Assembly (NCBI GenBank): GCA_005116895.1
Contig: SWDO01000004.1
Coordinates: forward strand, 139,004 to 196,849
Direction: 5' to 3'
DNA: 57,846 nucleotides
DNA from: Nitrospira sp.
Lineage (GTDB): Bacteria > Nitrospirota > Nitrospiria > Nitrospirales > Nitrospiraceae
Positions 51,572 through 57,846 of this stretch are shown here, piece after piece. The stretch's first letter is position 1. Every line of letters starts with the position of its first letter. Both the position numbers and the translations under genes were made by a program. Below the pieces are notes generated by a model, which did no database searches, was not told the origin of the DNA, and worked only from the letters and a program-made list of their open reading frames with translations.

Positions 51572-52384
51572 TTATCTCGGCGTTCGGCCTGTGATGTACA
51601 CTCTTGGACCTTGCGGCAGCTGGATCAGTCGATCATCCTCCGCTTCGCCGCCTAAGACCCACTCGAAAAGCCGTTTGGCGTCATTCAGTTCAGGCTCGTT
51701 AGGAATGCCGTACTCCTCTTTCTGCATCAGTTCATCATAGAGCCCGATACAACCGTGAGAAGCGGGATACCCAGGTACGTCACGTCCGTGAATCCAGTAG
51801 GACACACCTTCGCGATTAATATAAAACCTGAGTGCATAGTTCATGGGGTACGGTCGGTTCGTACCTTCAATCATATAGAGACAGGATTCATGGGCCCGAT
51901 GCGCAGCAGTCAGACGAAATTCTCCCACCGGTGTTGGATTCTTGACCTCTCCAGAGGCAATGGGCATGGCAAAGCGAAGAGATCCATATTCATAGGCCCC
52001 GAGAAATTGTTCAGAGAGATCAATCAGGACGAACTGTTCGTCCAATTCTGCAGTCGGATAAGAAAGGGGTAGTGGCGTAAATGCTTGCAGATCATAAAGC
52101 TGTTTGGGGACTTTGATGGACCGCCCAGCCTCTGCATGGCGCCGGTCGATGCGGTTGAACCGAACCACGTCGATCCAGTGCTCGCCGAAAAGCTTCTCCA
52201 ACGATTCGCCCGCACGGAGCGTTCGGCACTCCCATTCTATGGTCGCATCGCTTGGATAGACGATGCTGCAGAGATCCCGATACTTTCGAGCCGATTCCGC
52301 CTCAGAGCCAGCGGAAAGAAGGATAATTGTCGACACGAGTATCAGATGCGTTCTCAGACGTTTGAATTGACACCTCAGTTGCAC
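51572..52384 (-). CDS. L,D-transpeptidase (YkuD)
   Basis: A 270-aa exported enzyme. The signal segment (about 12-30) ends near GSEAESA. A LysM-like region (TLRAGESLEKLFGEHW) is followed by the YkuD domain, with active site IHGRDVPGYPASHGC and catalytic cysteine near C212. It makes 3-3 cross-links in peptidoglycan or attaches proteins to it. It lies 12 bases before... the CBS protein gene stop on the same strand, but is probably transcribed on its own or with the CBS genes upstream. Confidence 0.9.
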   Translation of the reverse strand: MQLRCQFKRLRTHLILVSTIILLSAGSEAESARKYRDLCSIVYPSDATIEWECRTLRAGESLEKLFGEHWIDVVRFNRIDRRHAEAGRSIKVPKQLYDLQAFTPLPLSYPTAELDEQFVLIDLSEQFLGAYEYGSLRFAMPIASGEVKNPTPVGEFRLTAAHRAHESCLYMIEGTNRPYPMNYALRFYINREGVSYWIHGRDVPGYPASHGCIGLYDELMQKEEYGIPNEPELNDAKRLFEWVLGGEAEDDRLIQLPQGPRVYITGRTPR

Positions 52385-52395
52385 ACTTCTTAAAG

Positions 52396-52830
52396 TCAGG
52401 ACCAGTGCTGGGATGCCTTCATATAACCGAACAGCAAATCCCGTCTGGCCAAAATCCCCACCAGCTTGTTATTCCTAACCACCGGAACGCGAGTCAAATA
52501 ACGATCCTGGAATAGATCGGCCACTTGGCCGAGTGTTTGATCCTCCGTCACGGTGACGGGATGGACCGACATGATCTCAGTCGCAAGAACCTTTCGAAGA
52601 TCACGCCCCTCCAGCATGGCCTGGAGGAGATCATATTCGGTCACGATCCCGACCAATGTGCCATCCTCGTCCACGACCGGAAGACTCCCGAAGTTCCGAT
52701 GGGTCATCATGTGGGCGATCGTCGAGGCGTCAGTACGCGAGCTGCATCGTGTGACGGCGTCCTGCATCAGCTGTCCCACCGTCAAGGTCTTCGGATCGCA
52801 GGCCTTCAGGAAGAATTCGGTTTGTCTCAT
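52396..52830 (-). CDS. CBS-pair protein
   Basis: A 144-aa protein of two CBS domains (VGQLMQDAVTRCSS...GSLPVVDEDGTLVGIVTEYDL and IMSVHPVTVTEDQTL...TRVPVVRNNKLVGILARRDLL). CBS pairs bind adenine nucleotides and report energy state. GAGGAG precedes the ATG at 52830. It lies 13 bases after a second CBS-pair gene with the same layout, so they are tandem duplicates. Confidence 0.9.
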   Translation of the reverse strand: MRQTEFFLKACDPKTLTVGQLMQDAVTRCSSRTDASTIAHMMTHRNFGSLPVVDEDGTLVGIVTEYDLLQAMLEGRDLRKVLATEIMSVHPVTVTEDQTLGQVADLFQDRYLTRVPVVRNNKLVGILARRDLLFGYMKASQHWS

Positions 52831-52843
52831 ACGCTCCTCACTG

Positions 52844-53290
52844 TTATCGTTTGTCGCCAGTGGCGAGATAGGTTCGCAAGACATCGCGTCTCGCGATGAT
52901 ACCGACCAATTTATCCTTGTCATCCACAACAGGGACGCGAACCAGGTCGCTTGCCCGCAGCACATGGACCAACGTTCCAAGCGTCGTTTCCGGCCTGACT
53001 GAGTAGGGGTTGGAAGTCATGACATCTTTTGCCGAAACCGCACCAAGCCGATGACCATCGTCGACGGCCGCCAGCAAATCATGTTCGCTGACGATACCAG
53101 CCAGCTTGCGCCCATTCTCGACGACTGGGACGGAGCCAAAGCCCTCAATCATGAGCGACGCAATCACATCTCCCTTCGTTCTCAGACGAACGGACTGGAC
53201 TTTCTTCTCCATGACCTGACTGACGGTCATGGACTCAAAGTCTTTGGCTTTAACGACCGTACCCCTCTTCGCCTTTTTCGTCTTTTTCAT
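52844..53290 (-). CDS. CBS-pair protein
   Basis: A 148-aa protein with a lysine-rich start (MKKTKKAKRGTVVKAK), then two CBS domains (GSVPVVENGRKLAGIVSEHDLL and VRVPVVDDKDKLVGIIARRDVL). AAGGAGGG lies before the start. It heads a leftward CBS-CBS-L,D-transpeptidase gene set and diverges from a Usp gene. Confidence 0.9.
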   Translation of the reverse strand: MKKTKKAKRGTVVKAKDFESMTVSQVMEKKVQSVRLRTKGDVIASLMIEGFGSVPVVENGRKLAGIVSEHDLLAAVDDGHRLGAVSAKDVMTSNPYSVRPETTLGTLVHVLRASDLVRVPVVDDKDKLVGIIARRDVLRTYLATGDKR

Positions 53291-53665
53291 CGTCCCTCCT
53301 TAGGTCCTTCCGATAGGATTTTCCCCCTCGTCGCTACCAGGTGTCAGTCCTCGGCGATCCGAATGACCAAGCTCCGATTCTCTGACTAGCGAAGACTAGG
53401 TGCCACTCTGTGTATCGGACTCGATCCTGATCAATTTGAGCCGTCTAGAAGCTCGAGCTGACGCTATTCACCACAGTCACATTTCTCCCTCTGCTGCAAA
53501 ATGCCTCAACCTCTCTCTGAACCTACACATCGGTTCTCTTCATAACTCCCCGGAAGATGAACAATTCTTCTCTCGCTTCTCTCCATCTCACAGGCACATC
53601 CAATGCAGTTCTGATACCCGAGATCATCTCGACATCCGGTCCGTCCCGAACGAAAGGAATCAGTT
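53291..53665. other. Divergent intergenic region, no gene seen
   Basis: These 375 bases separate the leftward CBS genes from the rightward Usp/P-type ATPase genes. No credible gene, palindrome or FNR-type TTGAT-N4-ATCAA site was found by eye. Both promoters must lie here. Confidence 0.5.
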
Positions 53666-54571
53666 ATGCGGATTGTCTGTGCGGTCGATGGGTCGGAACA
53701 CTCGCAGTGGGGGGTCCAGGCACTCGAAGCTCTTGCCAGCCGAGAGCCTGAACAGGTCGTACTCCTGCATGTCATCGACAAGCGGGCTCTCCAATCGCTC
53801 GCCGGGAAGAATCCCGTCCGGGAGCGCCGAGTTCTGGCGGCCATGGAAAAGGCAGGAGATAGTCTGCTCAGGGATGCGGCACGATCGGCTCACGTCGCCC
53901 TTGGTCAGGCAGCCACGGCGCCACGCTCAACCATCCAAACCATCTTGGCTCATGGCCCACTGGCGAAGACCATCGCCAGAGAAGCGCGTCGCGTGAAGGC
54001 GGATCTGATCATCATGGGATCGCGCGGACTCAGCGATATTCAAGGGTTCTTATTGGGAAGTATTTCGCGCCAAGTTACCTCGATGGCTCCCTGTTCTGTG
54101 TGGGTGGTAAAACAACCGACGCACAAACTTCTCCATGTCACACTCGCCATCGACGACTCCAAACCGTCACGAGCCGCTGCGAAGTTTCTGCGATCCTATC
54201 TTCTTCCGGAAACCGCCACCGTCACGATTCTCTCTTCAGTGGAGAGCCCCGTCACGGACTTTGCCGCCCGGTACTTATCCGAATCACAACTGGCCGACTT
54301 GACGAAGCCGGTCATGGAGCGGGCCGCCGCGTTGGTCAACAGCGTACGGAATGCGTTCATTAAAGATGGCTTTCTGGTCGTGACGCAGGTCCAGATGAAC
54401 CATGTCATCGAAACTATCGTCAAACATATCGAAGCCAATCGAGACGAGCTCTTGGTCATCGGATCTCGCGATTTGACGAAGAGCGAGAGACTCTACCTCG
54501 GTAGCGTCTCCGAAAGCCTGCTGAGACATGCTCCCTGTTCAGTACTGATCGTGCGAGGCGCCCGTGCCTGA
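53666..54571 (+). CDS. Universal stress protein, two Usp domains
   Basis: A 301-aa tandem Usp starting MRIVCAVDGSEHSQWG with AAAGGAATC upstream. The first ATP loop GSRGLSDIQGFLLGS is complete; the second is GSRDLTKSERLYLGS, where the second glycine is aspartate, so nucleotide binding in the second half may be lost. Its end overlaps the following P-type ATPase start by 8 bases, so they are translated together. Confidence 0.9.
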   Translation: MRIVCAVDGSEHSQWGVQALEALASREPEQVVLLHVIDKRALQSLAGKNPVRERRVLAAMEKAGDSLLRDAARSAHVALGQAATAPRSTIQTILAHGPLAKTIAREARRVKADLIIMGSRGLSDIQGFLLGSISRQVTSMAPCSVWVVKQPTHKLLHVTLAIDDSKPSRAAAKFLRSYLLPETATVTILSSVESPVTDFAARYLSESQLADLTKPVMERAAALVNSVRNAFIKDGFLVVTQVQMNHVIETIVKHIEANRDELLVIGSRDLTKSERLYLGSVSESLLRHAPCSVLIVRGARA

Positions 54572-57377
54572 GTTCAGCCATCACGACATTCACCAGCTTC
54601 CGACCGAAGATGTGCTGAAGCGACTGGAAACCAGCAACGGTGGTCTGTCTTCCGATGAAGCTCAACGGCGATTGGCTCGATATGGACCGAATGTTCTCGT
54701 CGAGCCTGGTCACTACTCATTGATTCGAGGATTCCTCCACCAGTTCACCCACTTCCTGGCCATTTTGCTCTGGATCGCCGCCGCCCTCGCGTTCACGGCA
54801 GAATTCATGAAGCCCGGCGAAGGGATGGCCACGCTCGGCTGGGCGATCCTCGGTGTCATTGTCATCAACGCCATCTTTGCCTTCTTTCAGGAATATAAAG
54901 CGGAGCGCGCGGTACATGCCCTCCATTGCCTTCTCCCTAGCCGGGCGTGGGTGCTGCGAAGCAGCCAACCACACGACGTGTCGCGGAGCGAGATCGTACC
55001 GGGTGACGTGCTCCTGATTGAGGAAGGAGAACAAATCCCTGCCGACGCCCGGCTCATCGAAGCGACCGACATGCGGGTCGATGTTTCTTCTCTCACAGGC
55101 GAGTCCCAACCGAAGCGGCGAACAGCGGAGCCGGTGGCCGATGGACATCTCCTGGACATTCCCAATCTCGTCTTTGCCGGCACCCCCGTGCTCTCCGGCA
55201 GAGGGCGGGCGGTGGTGTTCGCCACAGGCATGCAGACGGAATTCGGCAAGATCGCCCGCCTCTCCACGGGAGTGGAGACAGGCCTCAGCCCTCTGCAGAA
55301 AGAAATCGTGAAAGTCACCCACGTGGTCGCGCTGCTGTCGCTCGCGATGGGTGGAACCTTTTTCGCCATCGGCATCTCCATGGGCTTGGGTTTCTGGATC
55401 AGCGCGATCTTTGGGATTGGCATCATTGTGGCCAACGTGCCGGAAGGACTCCTCCCCACGGTGACACTGGCCTTGGCCCTGGGCAGCCAACGCATGGCCA
55501 AACGCCACGCGCTTATTAAGCAGCTGACATCCGTGGAAACCTTGGGCTGCACCACCGTGATCTGCACGGATAAGACGGGGACGCTGACCGAGAACCGGAT
55601 GCGCGTGGCTCGTTTCTACATGGACCATCTCGACATCGAGGTGCAGGAAAGCTGTTTAGTGATCGCCGGACGCGTGACCAGCGCAATCGAGGCTGGGGAG
55701 TATGCGCCGCTCTTCGACGCGATCATCCACTGCCACAACGCCAAGCGCGTGCGGAAAACCGGCGGCCGTCCCACCGTGACAGGGGATCCGACCGAAGTGG
55801 CCCTGGTTGAGTTCGCACTGGGTCACGGACTTCTCCACCATGACCCGTTGCCCCGGATGGGCGAGCTCCCGTTCGACGCGGACCGGAAACGCATGGCCAC
55901 CCTCCATTGGCGTGAGGGCCAACTCGTGGCGTTCGTGAAGGGAGCACCGGAATCGATGATGCCCCTCTGCAATCAGATACGGCACCAGGGTGTTCGATCA
56001 CCGATGAGTCAAGAAGACCGCCAGCGAATCATGGAACAAAGCCGTACCTTTGCGCACCAAGCCTATCGGGTCCTGGCTGTGGCCATGCGTGACATTGAAC
56101 AAGGTATCGAGAAGCTGGACATCGAGCAGGTAGAACAGAACCTGACCTTCCTCGGCCTGGTCGCCATGATAGACCCGCCGCGCCACGAAGTACCGGAAGC
56201 CATTGCGCGCTGCCGCCAAGCCGGCGTCCGCGCCATCATGATCACCGGAGACCATCCGCTCACGGCCCTGGCCATCGCCCGCCAGATTGGGCTGGCACCG
56301 AAAGAAGCCCCCGCCGAGCCCGACGGATACTGCCCCGTTATCGAAGGACATCAGGTCGAAACGATGAGCGACGACGCGCTGCGTCGTCTTCTCACGCCTA
56401 CTAATCCCGGCGAGCCCGAGCCGGTCTTTGCGCGCATGGCGCCTCGGCACAAGATGCGGATCGTCTCCACGCTCAAAGCGATGGGCGACGTGGTTGCAGT
56501 CACCGGCGACGGTGTCAACGACGCGCCGGCCATCAAGAAAGCCGATATCGGCATTGCGATGGGGATCGCCGGAAGCGACGTGGCAAAAGAAACGGCGGAC
56601 ATGATTTTGCTCGACGACAATTTCGCAACCATCGTCAACGCCATTGAAGAAGGCCGCGCCGTCTACGCTAACATCCGAAAATTTTCCACGTACGTGCTGG
56701 CGAGCAACGTGCCTGAAGTCGTCCCTTATCTGGCGTTCGGCTTGTTCGGGGTTCCACTCGCCCTCACGGTCCCACAAATCCTCGCAGTGGATCTGGGGAC
56801 CGATATGGTTCCAGCCCTGGCTCTGGGCGCCGAAAAGCCCGATGCCGACATGATGGCAAGACCACCGCGCCCGCGCACGGAACGATTGATGAATCTTTCG
56901 CTTCTCCTGCGCGCCTATGTCTTTTTGGGCCTGATCGAGGCAGGGATCGCCATGGGTTCATTCTTTTTATTGCTCCTGACACAGGGATGGACCTGGGGCA
57001 TGCCGCTCGACTGGTCCGATCCGCTCTACAAACAAGCAACCGCCACCACCTTCGCCGCTATCGTCGTCGCCCAGGTGGCAAACGTGTTCGCCTGCCGCTC
57101 AGACCGAGTGTCGCTCGCTCGACTCGGCTGGTTCACCAATCCATTGCTTCTCTGGGGAATCGCAATCGAACTCGTCGTCCTGGTATTGATCCTCTATACC
57201 CCCTGGGGCAACGCGATCTTTGGAACCAGTCCTTTACCTCTCTGGATCTTCGGCCCACTCGTGTTCGGGGCACTGGCACTCTTGTCGGCGGAGGAGGGCC
57301 GGAAGTTCATCGTAAACCGTCGCAATCGTAGGATTCATACTCATACCGAGACCACCCGGGTCACGAGCGCATCATGA
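54564..57377 (+). CDS. P2-type cation-transporting ATPase
   Basis: A 937-aa P-type ATPase. It has a GTG start at 54564 overlapping the Usp end. Motifs: TGES (DVSSLTGESQP), membrane-site motif ANVPEGLL (290-297), phosphorylation site D336 (DKTGTLT), KGAPE, MITGDHP and GDGVNDAP. The NVPEGLL form is that of Na+/K+- and H+/K+-type (P2C-like) pumps; Ca2+ SERCA pumps usually have IPEGLP. Ion specificity cannot be fixed. A second P-type ATPase follows after 37 bases. Confidence 0.92.
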   Translation: MPEFSHHDIHQLPTEDVLKRLETSNGGLSSDEAQRRLARYGPNVLVEPGHYSLIRGFLHQFTHFLAILLWIAAALAFTAEFMKPGEGMATLGWAILGVIVINAIFAFFQEYKAERAVHALHCLLPSRAWVLRSSQPHDVSRSEIVPGDVLLIEEGEQIPADARLIEATDMRVDVSSLTGESQPKRRTAEPVADGHLLDIPNLVFAGTPVLSGRGRAVVFATGMQTEFGKIARLSTGVETGLSPLQKEIVKVTHVVALLSLAMGGTFFAIGISMGLGFWISAIFGIGIIVANVPEGLLPTVTLALALGSQRMAKRHALIKQLTSVETLGCTTVICTDKTGTLTENRMRVARFYMDHLDIEVQESCLVIAGRVTSAIEAGEYAPLFDAIIHCHNAKRVRKTGGRPTVTGDPTEVALVEFALGHGLLHHDPLPRMGELPFDADRKRMATLHWREGQLVAFVKGAPESMMPLCNQIRHQGVRSPMSQEDRQRIMEQSRTFAHQAYRVLAVAMRDIEQGIEKLDIEQVEQNLTFLGLVAMIDPPRHEVPEAIARCRQAGVRAIMITGDHPLTALAIARQIGLAPKEAPAEPDGYCPVIEGHQVETMSDDALRRLLTPTNPGEPEPVFARMAPRHKMRIVSTLKAMGDVVAVTGDGVNDAPAIKKADIGIAMGIAGSDVAKETADMILLDDNFATIVNAIEEGRAVYANIRKFSTYVLASNVPEVVPYLAFGLFGVPLALTVPQILAVDLGTDMVPALALGAEKPDADMMARPPRPRTERLMNLSLLLRAYVFLGLIEAGIAMGSFFLLLLTQGWTWGMPLDWSDPLYKQATATTFAAIVVAQVANVFACRSDRVSLARLGWFTNPLLLWGIAIELVVLVLILYTPWGNAIFGTSPLPLWIFGPLVFGALALLSAEEGRKFIVNRRNRRIHTHTETTRVTSAS

Positions 57378-57414
57378 CCACTGATCCCAAAGAACCCAAT
57401 CGAAGCCCTACACT

Positions 57415-57846
57415 ATGAATAGTCGTGAGACGGATTTCTGGAGCACATCGGCGGATGAGCTCCTCGGCCGCATTCAATCAAGACCTGAGGGCCTTCGTAC
57501 CGAGGAGGCACAAGAACGCCAAGCACGATATGCCTCTGCCCGGCTCAAGCCACACCAGGATATTCGCCCCCTGTTCGCTCTGCTCTCGCAATTTCGCAGT
57601 CCGATTATCCTTATCCTACTATTTGCAGCAATTGTGTCGTTATTCCTCGCCGATCGAACCGACGCACTCATCATCCTCACCATTATTTTGATCAGTGCGT
57701 TGCTCGGATTCTGGCAAGAGCACGGTGCCGCAAAGGCGGTTGCCGCATTGCTCTCACTCGTTCGGGTCAAGACTGAGGTCTGGCGGGATGGCCGACTCAT
57801 CGAAGTACCGATTGAAGAAATCGTCCCCGGCGATGTCATCAACCTC
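57415..57846 (+). CDS. P-type ATPase, N-terminal part (cut by window end)
   Basis: The first 144 codons of another P-type ATPase. Its N-terminal cation-ATPase domain (FWSTSADELLGRI, GLRTEEAQERQARY) leads to the first two membrane segments (about 60-105) and the start of the actuator domain (VRVKTEVWRDGRLIEVP...VPGDVINL). The WSxxxxEL start and SFRSP-like FRSPIILIL suggest the MgtA/P3B or related branch, but the fragment is too short to decide. Confidence 0.85.
   Translation, partial: MNSRETDFWSTSADELLGRIQSRPEGLRTEEAQERQARYASARLKPHQDIRPLFALLSQFRSPIILILLFAAIVSLFLADRTDALIILTIILISALLGFWQEHGAAKAVAALLSLVRVKTEVWRDGRLIEVPIEEIVPGDVINL

Noticed and set aside
53400..53996. Rightward 198-codon frame upstream of the last Usp
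   Set aside because: It overlaps the start of the Usp gene in another phase and has the Ser/Arg-rich composition of non-coding sequence.
54717..55628. Leftward 303-codon open frame, very rich in His and Gly
   Set aside because: Antisense shadow of the P-type ATPase; the His-rich look is caused by the complementary codons.

Overview
The window reads as chromosomal DNA of a Nitrospira-like bacterium (phylum Nitrospirota). This is inferred from the mix of genes: a complete housekeeping isc operon, repeated universal stress proteins, many small exported proteins and lipoproteins, an arsM/arsC block, and a short terminal-inverted-repeat element of a type I recall as common in Nitrospira. No nitrite oxidoreductase, ammonia oxidation or rRNA gene is present, so the genus is not proven from the window itself.

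Layout. 0-2.7 kb: the tail of a gene cut by the left edge, two tRNA-Gln genes behind gltX, and a small ferredoxin-reductase-like flavoprotein. 2.7-8.7 kb: a complete iron-sulfur cluster assembly locus (fdx diverging from iscR-iscS-iscU-iscA-hscB-hscA-iscX), with overlapping divergent promoters and a 9-bp palindrome around the fdx -10. 8.7-14 kb: PBP1A, typA/bipA and a hypothetical. 14-18 kb: a peroxiredoxin, a thioredoxin-like protein, two related exported proteins (one with a His-rich tail), a very small membrane protein and a vanadium-haloperoxidase-type PAP2 protein. 18.5-21.7 kb: a leftward cluster of rubrerythrin, an Fe-S oxidoreductase, DUF3501 and a duplicated PTPS-fold protein. 22-23.7 kb: two lipoproteins facing a MarR regulator that carries four extra cysteines.

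23.8-36.8 kb is the most distinctive part. A tight leftward operon runs Usp, cupredoxin, Usp, DUF2934, a 463-aa unknown, PPi-type phosphofructokinase, Usp. Diverging from it is a rightward set: a 31-aa membrane peptide, a minimal CBS-MgtE protein, Usp, an FmdB zinc ribbon, a MITE-like element, a cytochrome c, nicotinamidase, nicotinate phosphoribosyltransferase, a pentapeptide-repeat protein and an alpha/beta hydrolase. Together these suggest an energy- and redox-stress (low oxygen or starvation) module: pyrophosphate-based glycolysis, NAD salvage, ion homeostasis and nucleotide-sensing Usp/CBS proteins.

36.9-45.6 kb: a SWIM-SNF2 helicase, a small APS-kinase-like P-loop kinase behind an APH-like kinase, and a ribosome-hibernation/cold-shock fusion that abuts a Lon-family protease. 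45.6-49 kb: a repeat-containing lipoprotein, arsC-arsM with an operator but only a broken arsR, then two small membrane genes each followed by the same 28-bp direct repeat. 49-57.8 kb: a PII-like protein, a VIT/CCC1 transporter, a bile-acid-symporter-family carrier, an L,D-transpeptidase, two CBS-pair proteins, and a Usp overlapping a P2-type cation ATPase, followed by a second P-type ATPase cut by the right edge.
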